Of a stretch of DNA of 16,845 nucleotides, positions 1 through 6,123 are shown in pieces. The notes under the pieces were generated by a model. That model was not told the origin of the DNA. It made no database searches and saw only the letters and a list, made by a program, of their open reading frames with translations. This stretch comes from SKKC01 sp046542845 (GTDB lineage Bacteria; Spirochaetota; Spirochaetia; DSM-27196; SKKC01): contig JBKHAN010000062.1 in the NCBI GenBank assembly GCA_046542845.1, forward strand, positions 1-16,845, given 5' to 3'. Numbering within the stretch: the first letter of the stretch is position 1; each line of letters begins with the position of its first letter. The position numbers were made by a program, and so were the translations under genes.

Positions 1-1
1 G

Positions 2-178
2 ACCCCGGAACAGCTCGACGCGGAGCTGCGTGCAGTAGGCTTTGTACGCGACGAAAGCCGGCCGATCCGGGAGCTGAATCGCCCCGCGTCCTGGGAATCC
101 TCACGGGGCCCAGGACTTACTATCGTCGGCGGAAAGCGTCCGGTTCTGCTCGAGGGCGTGTGGACGCGCAGGATCTGA
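2..178 (+). CDS. C-terminal fragment of an unrecognised protein (5' end outside window)
   Basis: The frame is open from the first complete codon at position 2 to a TGA at 176-178, giving 58 residues that start TPEQLDAELRAVGF and end LLEGVWTRRI. Third codon positions are strongly G/C, as in the neighbouring genes, so I take it as the real end of a gene that begins left of the window. The fragment has no motif I can name. A helix-then-strand ending of this kind occurs in many soluble enzymes, including SAM-dependent methyltransferases, but that is only a guess. It converges with the sulfatase relic on the other strand. I see no clear hairpin terminator after the stop. Confidence 0.55.
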   Translation, partial: TPEQLDAELRAVGFVRDESRPIRELNRPASWESSRGPGLTIVGGKRPVLLEGVWTRRI

Positions 179-241
179 GAACGGCGACCGCCCATGTGCA
201 AGCAATCGTTCTGAATGGAGTTTCTGCGGTCCCTGGCCGTC

Positions 242-717
242 TCAGGGCTCACCGACGTCCGGTGCATGGTCTCCGCTGCCCACACCGCACGCATGAACGC
301 AAACCAGCAGGTCCGTGGAGAGGCCTCGCGACCGTGCCGCGTGCCCGTGTACCGAATACGCATGATCACTTGACCGACGAGCGACACCAGATGGGCGCCA
401 CGGTTCCGGCGTCGGCGTATTGCAGGCAAGAGAGTGTTCACCTGGGAGCCGCTCGTGAAAACGGTATCGTCGATCCGGACCAACGAAGTGCACACGCCCG
501 CACAAAGCGGTACGGTATCCTGCTCTGGCCATAGAGTGTGCACGGACATTCGACTTGGACCTCAGACCGGGGCGTTGCAATACGCAGATGAAAACGTGAC
601 ACCAGCTTCTACAAGTCGGTCGATCTTCGGCGTCCCGATATGCTGGCTTCCAGCAATAGCTGAAAGATCGCCACGGTGTTGAACGCTGAGCACCATCACT
701 ATGTGGTTGCGTTTGAA
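242..717 (-). pseudogene. Decayed sulfatase (arylsulfatase/choline-sulfatase type) remnant
   Basis: Two adjacent minus-strand frames carry the opening of a type I sulfatase. From 717 to 541 the frame reads HIGTPKIDRLVEAGVTF, then SSAYCNAPV, then a TGA (564-562), then GPSRMSV. In intact family members this is AYCNAPV-C-GPSRMS, where the Cys becomes formylglycine, so the stop sits exactly on the catalytic residue. The second frame, from about 541, gives AGYRTALCGRVHFVGPD and FHERL, normally found some 30 codons after CGPSR. A deletion plus frameshift therefore joins the two. The usual metal-binding Asp-rich DQH/DDQ near the N-terminus is SVQH, and no start codon precedes the first block. After FHERL (about 450) the homology is lost, so the left limit is approximate. 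The rest of the gene, normally about 450-500 codons in total, is missing. No intact sulfatase or formylglycine-generating enzyme gene lies in the window. Confidence 0.8.
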
Positions 718-745
718 ACCTGTTCCGCGGGACAGACGGAAAGAA

Positions 746-818
746 TGAGCCGCACGGGATTCGAACCCATGACCCACGCCTTAAAAGGGCGTTGCTCTAC
801 CAGCTGAGCTAGCGGCCC
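746..818 (-). tRNA. tRNA-Lys (anticodon UUU)
   Basis: The minus strand folds as a 73-nt cloverleaf. The acceptor arms GGGCCGC and GCGGCTC pair with one G-U, and A is the discriminator base. The D arm is GCTC-AGCTGGTA-GAGC. The anticodon stem ACGCC/GGCGT encloses loop CTTTTAA, giving anticodon TTT (Lys). The T arm carries GGTTCGAATCC. The 3' CCA is not encoded, since the next bases are TTC, so it must be added after transcription. The gene stands alone, with a likely promoter just upstream and the sulfatase relic beginning about 28 bp downstream. Confidence 0.95.
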
Positions 819-837
819 GTGTCACGAAGTGAGCGTA

Positions 838-866
838 AAGGTAACAAGGTGGTCAATGACTGTCAA
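838..866 (-). promoter_or_regulatory. Probable sigma70-type promoter of tRNA-Lys
   Basis: On the minus strand, TTGACA (866-861), a perfect -35, is followed after 17 bp by TACCTT (843-838), a weak -10. The tRNA starts 19 nt further on. The site lies just after the terminator of the outer-membrane protein gene, as expected for an independent tRNA unit. Confidence 0.5.
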
Positions 867-898
867 CGCGCGCGCACGTACAAACGCCGGCAAGCGGC

Positions 899-922
899 AA
901 AAAAAAACCTACCGAACCGGCA
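899..922 (-). terminator. Probable Rho-independent terminator of the outer-membrane protein cluster
   Basis: Seven bases after the TAA of the outer-membrane protein gene, the minus strand reads TGCCG-GTT-CGGTA (a 5-bp stem with one G-T pair and a 3-nt loop), then GG and nine T residues. The stem is short, but the long T tract and its position support the call. Confidence 0.5.
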
Positions 923-928
923 CGATAT

Positions 929-2101
929 TTACCGCCGTACGTCCACCGCAAAGGAAATATTGTACAGGCTCCTCAAGCCGGGCTGCGTGGAATACTCGCG
1001 ACCGAACACCGCGCCACGTAACTCCACCACACCGAGCTCGATCCCGGCTCCGAGGGACGGCAGACCCTGGGAGAATCCCGCGCCGATCCGGACGATATCG
1101 AGCAGCGTCAACTCGCCTGCGAGACTGAGCTTTAGCGCAATGTTCTCGGCAGGATCAGTCCCTATAAAATCAAACATATCCCGGTAGCCGAAATACAGGT
1201 CCAGTCCGTCGAAGTACCTGTCGAGGGGGCCCAGTGGTGTGTCGAAACGCACTCCTGTAGAGATCACCGGTCGTATTCTGCCGGTCGTTCGCGAAGGATC
1301 CGACCCCCCGCCGAGATAATCGTTGAGCGACGGATACGTGAACGCGACAGTCGGAGCGTAGAGGTTGTCTACCGTGAGGCCTACGGCGAGCGCATCCCGC
1401 CACGACCACAACGCTGCCAGGTTCAACCCGACGCCGGTCTGTAGAACAAAGGGAGCCTCGGTCACCAGGCCAAGTCCGAGCGAGTTAATGAGATCCGGCG
1501 CGTCGATGAGCTGTACGTCGTTGCGCGACTCGCCCATGACGAAGCTTGAAAGCGAGAAACCGAGCGACAAGGCCATTTCGAGGTCTTCGTTCAGAGGAAC
1601 GTCGGCTGCGTAGGCACCGCGGAGCGAGAGCCTCTCGGTAACCGACAGCCGTATTGAAAGTGGCGTCGGTGCGGTCAAAGCGGCACCAGTCGTGTTGTAC
1701 ACAGAAAACCCGACCCCGCTCCCGACGTAGGCGAAGCCCACCGGTCCCCCCACGTCAAACGACGTGTGTATGCCGCGAAGAAGGTTCTGAGCCTCGTCCT
1801 CAAGCAGCACCGCAGGATCGTCCAAGGCAGCCTGTCCGACCGATATGAGGCTGAACACCGGCCCGGTCACGTGACCGGAAAGACGGGTAAGCCCGGTCTG
1901 AGTATCAACCCGTGTCAAACCGGCCGGATTTGTCTGCAAGGTCTCGATACCCGACACAAAGGCAGCATTCGGGCCACCGAGAGCCTGCAGCCTTGGATAG
2001 GTCACGTCAAAGCGGTCTCCAGGGCGTCGCGGCGTATTGAGCCCGAACGCGGCAGTCGCCACGCAGAAAATCGCGATACAGGTAATGACACGTCGTTTCA
2101 C
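929..2101 (-). CDS. Outer-membrane beta-barrel protein, UPF0164/FadL-like (paralogue 2)
   Basis: A 390-residue protein starting at GTG (2101-2099), with AAAGGA 7 nt upstream. Residues 1-20 form a signal peptide ending near TAAFG. The mature start RLQALGGPNAAFVSGIETL with the following NPAGL closely resembles RILASGGGNAAYTSGFESL and NPAAY in the protein encoded at 2832-3998, so the two are paralogues of equal length. The N-terminal GGxNAA...NPA signature, alternating strand-like segments and many Gly/aromatic residues fit the UPF0164/PorV/FadL-type barrels of spirochaetes. Some treponemal members are proposed long-chain fatty-acid transporters, but the substrate here is unknown. The C-terminus NISFAVDVRR lacks the usual final aromatic. 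The gene lies 23 bp after the lipoprotein gene, probably co-transcribed, and a terminator follows. Confidence 0.7.
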   Translation of the reverse strand: MKRRVITCIAIFCVATAAFGLNTPRRPGDRFDVTYPRLQALGGPNAAFVSGIETLQTNPAGLTRVDTQTGLTRLSGHVTGPVFSLISVGQAALDDPAVLLEDEAQNLLRGIHTSFDVGGPVGFAYVGSGVGFSVYNTTGAALTAPTPLSIRLSVTERLSLRGAYAADVPLNEDLEMALSLGFSLSSFVMGESRNDVQLIDAPDLINSLGLGLVTEAPFVLQTGVGLNLAALWSWRDALAVGLTVDNLYAPTVAFTYPSLNDYLGGGSDPSRTTGRIRPVISTGVRFDTPLGPLDRYFDGLDLYFGYRDMFDFIGTDPAENIALKLSLAGELTLLDIVRIGAGFSQGLPSLGAGIELGVVELRGAVFGREYSTQPGLRSLYNISFAVDVRR

Positions 2102-2124
2102 GGTTTTGTCCTTTGTTACAGGTA

Positions 2125-2766
2125 TTACGGTTCTATTTGTGCCTGCAGCTCGAGCAGAAGCTGATAGGTCTCCGATTCTTCTTCACCATCTGCCTCGTAT
2201 GCGGCGATACTGAGGTCAAGCAGGGTCTGAGCATCGTCTATGCCGTCCGCCGTCTCGATATTCTCGAAACTATCCTCCTCCGCTGCGATCGCACCGACAA
2301 GTCCGAGTGCTGCATAGGCATACTGTTGCCCCGTAAGAGTACCGGGATCTGCCTCAAGCGCGATTGCCGCGGTCGCCTCGGCGGTGTCCGAATCGAAGCC
2401 CTCAAGCAGGGTTTCAACATCTTCAATAGACTCAAGCTCTCCGCCACTTGTCGCGACAGACGTTACGAGCTCGGGAATACCGGTCGCTGCGACCCCGAGT
2501 TCAACGAGCGTTGAGGTCTGTGACGCCGTAGGATTCGAACCCGCCGCGGTTTTCAGCGCTTCGAAAGTACTTTTGATCGTCTCCGTATCGCCGGACGCGA
2601 GCGCATCTGCCGCGAAAACTTCGAGCTCTGCGGCGTCCATGTCCGCGGGGCTACGCTGCAGGCCCCCGAATGCGTTACTCGTGAAGAAACTCTCGCAGCC
2701 TGAAAGTGCGAGTAACGTGACTACACACGCCACGGCCAACCGAAAACAAATCTGTCTGCCACGCAT
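2125..2766 (-). CDS. Putative lipoprotein, Ala/Glu-rich, unknown function
   Basis: A 213-residue protein with start ATG at 2766 and AAAGGAG 9 nt upstream. Residues 1-24 are a lipoprotein signal: RGR positive region, hydrophobic AVACVVTLLA, then lipobox LSGC with Cys24 as the predicted lipidated residue. The mature part is acidic and rich in Ala, Glu, Thr and Leu. It looks mostly helical, with short repeated segments such as AAELEVFAADAL, ETIKSTFEALKTAAG and AQTLLDLSIAAYEA. That suggests a helical-repeat fold, though I cannot assign TPRs with confidence. It sits between two paralogous outer-membrane barrels, so a periplasmic partner or assembly/ligand-handling role is a reasonable inference. 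No enzyme motif is visible. A strong -10 upstream suggests it can also be transcribed independently of the first barrel gene. Confidence 0.7.
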   Translation of the reverse strand: MRGRQICFRLAVACVVTLLALSGCESFFTSNAFGGLQRSPADMDAAELEVFAADALASGDTETIKSTFEALKTAAGSNPTASQTSTLVELGVAATGIPELVTSVATSGGELESIEDVETLLEGFDSDTAEATAAIALEADPGTLTGQQYAYAALGLVGAIAAEEDSFENIETADGIDDAQTLLDLSIAAYEADGEEESETYQLLLELQAQIEP

Positions 2767-2797
2767 ACATCCATGCTCCTTTCGAGTACGTTTTTTT

Positions 2798-2827
2798 ATT
2801 ATAGCGACTACGTCGGCAAAATGCGAA
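2798..2827 (-). promoter_or_regulatory. Candidate internal promoter ahead of the lipoprotein gene
   Basis: On the minus strand TTCGCA (2827-2822, 4/6 match to -35) is followed by 18 bp and a perfect TATAAT (2803-2798). It lies between the stop of the first barrel gene (2832) and the lipoprotein start (2766). It may boost the lipoprotein and second barrel relative to the first gene. Confidence 0.45.
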
Positions 2828-2831
2828 TGTG

Positions 2832-3998
2832 TTAGAAGCGAATGCTTGCGTCGAGTCCAGCCTTCGGGGCCTCAGCGCGTCCGAAGGACAAGCCCCCGTC
2901 GACGTGAACCACACCGAAGCTTATCCCGCCGCCGAGACCGAAGCCCTGTGCATTGACACCACTTCGAAATGTCAGAAAGCGGCCGAGCGTCACCTCAGCT
3001 CCCGCAGAGAACACGTCGATACCCTGTATGCCGCTGCTGCCAAGGCGATGAATGTCCACGAGCTCGCCGAAAAGCGCAGGCTCGAACGCGTCGCCGAAGT
3101 CGGGGGCCCACGCCAGACCTATTCTGACCTGCGCCGGTAGCACATAACTTGAATCCGGGTCGTACAAAGCCCCGGAGTTATCGCCACCCGGGGGCAAAAA
3201 TCCCGAGGCGGCAGACGTTATGACCTCACCGAGCGGGTGCTCACGATACACGACCTGGGTACCTCCGAGGTCACGGATGGCCAGGCCCGCGGTAAGCCCT
3301 CGATACCGCATTGCAACACCGGTGTTCAAACCCAGCCCGAAACCGTTAAGCGACGGGGCTTCCGCAAAAGCCTCGAGAAAGGGCTCCCCATCGAGGAATC
3401 GCGCCACCTGTTCGGCATCGGAGAGATCCGACCGGATGCGCACGAACGGTCGGATGTCTGCGCCGATAGAGAGGTCAAACGGCCCGGCTTCGAATGCCAG
3501 CGCAAGGCCTCCAACCAGACCTGCTTCGGCGAGAAAATGTCCGTCGTACTCACCATTCCGATCTCGTATATGCGCGTCAAAATCACCGACAATACCGAGG
3601 CCCAGGCCACCGCCCGCAAAACCCAGGCCAGCTGTGCCGCTGAAGCCGATGCCTTCACGGTCGATCCGATCGGTGTAGAGTCTGGCGGCTGACCCGAGCA
3701 TGGGTGGGGTTTCCCCCGAAAGTACGGCCGCCGGCGCTCGCAAAACCCGCTCGGGCGCTGCGTAGAGCCCGACGCCGGCCGCGAGAAGCGTAAACTCGCC
3801 GTTCCCCGCGTAAGCTGCGGGATTTACCATCAGCGACTCGAAGCCGCTTGTGTATGCCGCATTACCGCCCCCCGAAGCCAAGATCCTCGTGGCGCTGGTC
3901 GAGATGCGAGGTTCTTCTACAATGCTCTGGTCTGCGGTGAGGGTCGGCTGAGCTGAAGCAAGCAGCACAACGGCCATCAATGATGTACATAAGCGCAT
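2832..3998 (-). CDS. Outer-membrane beta-barrel protein, UPF0164/FadL-like (paralogue 1)
   Basis: A 388-residue protein starting at ATG 3998; its Shine-Dalgarno is weak (AAAAG, distant). Residues 1-21 form a signal peptide (MAVVLLASAQPTLTA). After it come RILASGGGNAAYTSGFESL and the NPAAY motif shared with the paralogue at 929-2101. The remainder has amphipathic strand-like segments rich in Gly, Leu and Phe, and it ends in GLDASIRF. That final Phe with alternating hydrophobics is a good BAM beta-signal. The family resemblance is to UPF0164/PorV/FadL-type spirochaete barrels, and the transported substrate is unknown. It is first in a three-gene unit (barrel, lipoprotein, barrel). About 280 bp of non-coding, partly AT-rich DNA precedes it. 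Confidence 0.7.
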   Translation of the reverse strand: MRLCTSLMAVVLLASAQPTLTADQSIVEEPRISTSATRILASGGGNAAYTSGFESLMVNPAAYAGNGEFTLLAAGVGLYAAPERVLRAPAAVLSGETPPMLGSAARLYTDRIDREGIGFSGTAGLGFAGGGLGLGIVGDFDAHIRDRNGEYDGHFLAEAGLVGGLALAFEAGPFDLSIGADIRPFVRIRSDLSDAEQVARFLDGEPFLEAFAEAPSLNGFGLGLNTGVAMRYRGLTAGLAIRDLGGTQVVYREHPLGEVITSAASGFLPPGGDNSGALYDPDSSYVLPAQVRIGLAWAPDFGDAFEPALFGELVDIHRLGSSGIQGIDVFSAGAEVTLGRFLTFRSGVNAQGFGLGGGISFGVVHVDGGLSFGRAEAPKAGLDASIRF

Positions 3999-4282
3999 GG
4001 TTTATTACTTTTGAGTGTAACGCTTCGAACGCGCGATTACAATTAAGGCACGGTCCGAAATGCAAAAATAATATAAAACGTTATTTTTATAATAATCTCT
4101 AATATTTAGGTCGGTAGCGCATAGTGTCCGCAACTCTGGTGTTTTTTCGGGGCTAATGTTCTACACAGTAATGAATTGGGAAAAAACAACCTACAGTCAC
4201 GACGGCGGGTGCCGTATATCTTTGTATGAAAAGCTTTTACGCGCGAAACAACACCAAAGTTGCGAACAGTAAAGATGGCTGG
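3999..4282. other. Intergenic region upstream of the envelope cluster
   Basis: No gene is supported here. The segment has a strongly AT-rich block (about 4061-4110), a candidate minus-strand promoter and a small perfect hairpin, ACGGC-GGGT-GCCGT (4202-4215). The hairpin lies downstream of the TPR gene but is not directly followed by a T tract in either orientation, so I do not call it a terminator. Confidence 0.5.
4036..4065 (-). promoter_or_regulatory. Candidate promoter of the envelope cluster with AT-rich upstream element
   Basis: On the minus strand TTGCAT (4065-4060) and TGTAAT (4041-4036) are spaced by 18 bp, about 37 bp before the ATG at 3998. Directly upstream (4066-4110) is a nearly pure A/T stretch, the position expected of an UP element. 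Hexamer matches are moderate. Confidence 0.35.
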
Positions 4283-4906
4283 TCACGGCGCTGCCGCACG
4301 AACCCGCTCCAGACCCGCCTCGGCCGCTGCCGCGCCGGGATTCAGCTGCAACGCACGATCAAAAGCCTGCTCCGCGGCAGCGAAATCCGTCAGATTCTCA
4401 CGGACCTCGCCAAGCTGAACCCACCACGCCGCGTTACGCGGAGACAGATGCACCGCCAGCGAGAACGCGGCGTCGGCGTTTCGAAACTCACCGAGTTCAG
4501 CGAGAATCACCCCCATGTAGTAGTACGCGTCCGCGATTCGAGAGCCCTCGGGCACAATGGCGACGTACCGCTCAAGATACCTAAGAGCTTCCCGGTAGTT
4601 TCCCAGATTGAATTCCGCCTCTGCCTTGATAAAAACAAGCCGATGGTCCCGTGCGGCGATCGCGAGTCCTCGGTCTGCGGTCCGCGACGCATCCTGATAT
4701 CGCCCGAGCGCGATAAGGCTCCACCCCTGCACCGACAACGAGTCGCGGTTTGAAGGGTTCTCTTCCAGCTCCGCCTCGGTTATTTCAATCGCTTCGAGAT
4801 ACCGCCCCTGGCGAAACATTCCAAGCGCATCGCGTTCCTGACCCGATACGACAAGCGGAAAGACGATCAGAAGCGAAACGACGGTCAGCACACGAGCAGT
4901 ACTCAA
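4283..4906 (-). CDS. Exported tetratricopeptide-repeat protein
   Basis: I choose the TTG at 4906-4904 as start. It lies 5 nt after GGAGG and overlaps the bactofilin stop by 4 bp, and it places a signal peptide at the N-terminus (STARVLTVVSLLIVFPLVVSG, residues 2-22). This gives 207 residues. The mature protein is about five tandem 34-residue helical hairpins, with TPR signatures such as GRYLEAIEITEAELEENP, LGNYREALRYLERYVAIVP, LGEFRNADAAFSLAVHLSP and FAAAEQAFDRALQLNP. It is probably a periplasmic or membrane-tethered scaffold for protein contacts. Translational coupling to the bactofilin suggests a shared role in cell-envelope or shape organisation; this is inference from context only. The frame stays open far upstream inside the bactofilin gene, but that part is not TPR-like and is rejected. 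Confidence 0.75.
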   Translation of the reverse strand: MSTARVLTVVSLLIVFPLVVSGQERDALGMFRQGRYLEAIEITEAELEENPSNRDSLSVQGWSLIALGRYQDASRTADRGLAIAARDHRLVFIKAEAEFNLGNYREALRYLERYVAIVPEGSRIADAYYYMGVILAELGEFRNADAAFSLAVHLSPRNAAWWVQLGEVRENLTDFAAAEQAFDRALQLNPGAAAAEAGLERVRAAAP

Positions 4907-5274
4907 TGCTTCCTCCGCGGCGACGGCGTCTCCATTTTTACGGTACCATTCAGTTCTGCACCGCTTTGCATAATAATGTCGGGTGAGGTTATGCTCCCGC
5001 GAATTTGCGATCCGGAGAACAGTTCGAGGCGTCGGCGCGCCACTATATCGCCCTTGAGTCTGCCCTGCACGCTTATGAGTTCGGCTTCGACATTGGCCGA
5101 AACATCGGCAGAATCTCCTATGTAAACGTTCGTGCCGGAGCGTATGTTGCCCCGCAACGTGCATTTTACGAGTACCGGCTCGTCGAAGTTCATGTCGCCT
5201 TCGAACTCGACATCGGATGCAAAAACAGTGGAGAGCTCAGATTCATCTACCGAGCGAATACGCAGGTCGGACAT
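4903..5274 (-). CDS. Bactofilin (polymer-forming cytoskeletal protein)
   Basis: A 123-residue protein with start ATG 5274. The central region, about residues 20-115, shows the bactofilin pattern of short beta-helix rungs: GDMNFDEPVLVKCTLRGNI, TNVYIGDSADVSANVEAEL, SVQGRLKGDIVARRRLELF and GSQIRGSITSPDIIM, each with a turn Gly and alternating hydrophobics. Short polar tails flank the core, and the C-terminal tail PSPRRKH is basic. Bactofilins polymerise without nucleotide into filaments that scaffold envelope and peptidoglycan enzymes; in helical spirochaetes they affect cell shape. Size is typical. It starts 12 bp after the tyrA stop and overlaps the TPR gene, so the three are likely one transcript. 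The Shine-Dalgarno is poor. The common M23-peptidase neighbour of bactofilin genes is not present here. Confidence 0.85.
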   Translation of the reverse strand: MSDLRIRSVDESELSTVFASDVEFEGDMNFDEPVLVKCTLRGNIRSGTNVYIGDSADVSANVEAELISVQGRLKGDIVARRRLELFSGSQIRGSITSPDIIMQSGAELNGTVKMETPSPRRKH

Positions 5275-5286
5275 ATACTCGCGATG

Positions 5287-6021
5287 CTACTCGCGCCGAA
5301 TCGCACTGTCAAGTTGCGTACACACGGTATCGACGGCCTGCTCAAAGGCGCGGAGTGCGTCAAGCGCGTGAGGATTGAACCGCCACAGGTCGAGAAACAG
5401 CTCAACCTCGTCATTACAGGTCTGCTCCATGACCTGCCGGATACGCCGGTAACCCACCGTAGAGATTTCGCTGTCATGCAGATCGAGCTCCTTGAGGATA
5501 CGTCCGATCAGATGGGTAATTCCTTGCGTGCGCGCAGCTTCCCGGTCGTGCTCGTCGATGCTCATTCGTCGGATCGTAAAACCAAGCTGCGTAAACTCCC
5601 CGGCCCAGAACTCAGCCAGATGGTCAGGGCCACGGCCTTCCGATACCACTATGGGCAGGCCCCGCCGGCCGCCTCCAACCGAATCAGGGCCGAACATGGG
5701 ATGCGTTCCCAGGACATGCACCGTTTCAGGAAGAATCGCCATCATGGATTGCACCGGATATACCTTGACCGAACATGTATCAACCACAAGCGAGCCCGGT
5801 TTGAGCAGGCTACAGAGACGTCGGCAGATCTCAGGTACCGCTCGTATCGAGATGCACAGGAATACGACATCAGCCTGGGCAAGCTCCGCCTCTGAGACAA
5901 CGCGAACCCCTTGGGGCACGGGTCGCTCGGAACGGTTGAACGCACGTACGTCGTAGCGTTCACTGAGTATGGATGCCCAGAGAAAACCGAATCTGCCCAA
6001 TCCGTATACGCCTATGGTCAT
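5287..6021 (-). CDS. tyrA: Prephenate/arogenate dehydrogenase (TyrA family)
   Basis: A 244-residue NAD(P)-dependent enzyme of tyrosine biosynthesis, oxidatively decarboxylating prephenate or arogenate. The N-terminal Rossmann fold has GLGRFG (7-12), with the acidic/polar residue region at about 27-31. The TyrA signature residues DTCSVK (81-86) and HPMFGPD (107-113) are present; His107 is the expected catalytic His region and Ser84 the conserved Ser of the SVK motif. The C-terminal half is the helical dimerisation domain. There is no chorismate mutase fusion and no ACT regulatory domain, so it is at the short end of the family. Cofactor and substrate preference cannot be read from sequence. 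There is no Shine-Dalgarno before ATG 6021, and a promoter placed only a few bases upstream suggests a leaderless message. It heads the tyrA-bactofilin-TPR unit. Confidence 0.85.
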   Translation of the reverse strand: MTIGVYGLGRFGFLWASILSERYDVRAFNRSERPVPQGVRVVSEAELAQADVVFLCISIRAVPEICRRLCSLLKPGSLVVDTCSVKVYPVQSMMAILPETVHVLGTHPMFGPDSVGGGRRGLPIVVSEGRGPDHLAEFWAGEFTQLGFTIRRMSIDEHDREAARTQGITHLIGRILKELDLHDSEISTVGYRRIRQVMEQTCNDEVELFLDLWRFNPHALDALRAFEQAVDTVCTQLDSAIRRE

Positions 6022-6030
6022 AGTCAGGCG

Positions 6031-6059
6031 ATGATATAGCGGCTGCGGTCGGGAAACAA
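6031..6059 (-). promoter_or_regulatory. Candidate promoter of tyrA giving a near-leaderless transcript
   Basis: On the minus strand TTGTTT (6059-6054) and TATCAT (6036-6031, 5/6) are 17 bp apart. Only 9 nt separate the -10 from the tyrA ATG, so a start at A6024 would leave about 3 nt of leader. That fits the absence of a Shine-Dalgarno. Confidence 0.4.
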
Positions 6060-6070
6060 GCGTCTGCAGC

Positions 6071-6099
6071 TTGAGGGATCCGACGCCCCCTGATATTCT
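6071..6099 (+). promoter_or_regulatory. Candidate promoter of pta-dapB-dapA
   Basis: TTGAGG (6071-6076) and TATTCT (6094-6099) are spaced by 17 bp and lie 24 bp before the pta ATG at 6124. Its -35 is 11 bp from that of the tyrA promoter, so the two face away from each other and could share a regulator. Confidence 0.45.
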
Positions 6100-6123
6100 T
6101 GACTTTTAATGAAAGAGGTACAT

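Noticed and set aside
541..600. TGA in the sulfatase as a selenocysteine codon
   Set aside because: The frame is lost within a few codons after GPSRMSV, other key residues and the start are missing, and no convincing SECIS hairpin follows. Pseudogene decay explains it better.
721..734. Near-palindrome TGTTCCGCGGGACA between tRNA-Lys and the sulfatase relic
   Set aside because: It matches at 12 of 14 positions, lacks a T tract for termination and has no gene left to regulate; probably chance or a relic operator.
819..1187. Plus-strand open frames across the tRNA promoter and the barrel gene
   Set aside because: They overlap the tRNA promoter, terminator and a better-supported minus-strand gene, and show no domain or ribosome site; likewise for plus-strand frames inside the other minus-strand genes.
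4202..4215. Hairpin ACGGC-GGGT-GCCGT as terminator of the TPR gene
   Set aside because: The stem is real but the nearest T tract on the minus strand is more than 10 nt away, so it is not a canonical terminator.
4226..4753. Plus-strand frame of about 175 codons opposite the TPR gene
   Set aside because: It is antisense to clear TPR repeats, Arg-rich in the manner of shadow frames, and has no ribosome site.
4907..5164. Extended N-terminus of the TPR gene running through the bactofilin gene
   Set aside because: The added residues are the antiparallel-frame shadow of bactofilin, are not TPR-like, and would bury the signal peptide; TTG 4906 has GGAGG and yields a signal peptide.
6109..6123. Upstream in-frame ATG for pta
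   Set aside because: It would place the AAAGAGG ribosome site inside the coding region; ATG 6124 has the proper spacing.
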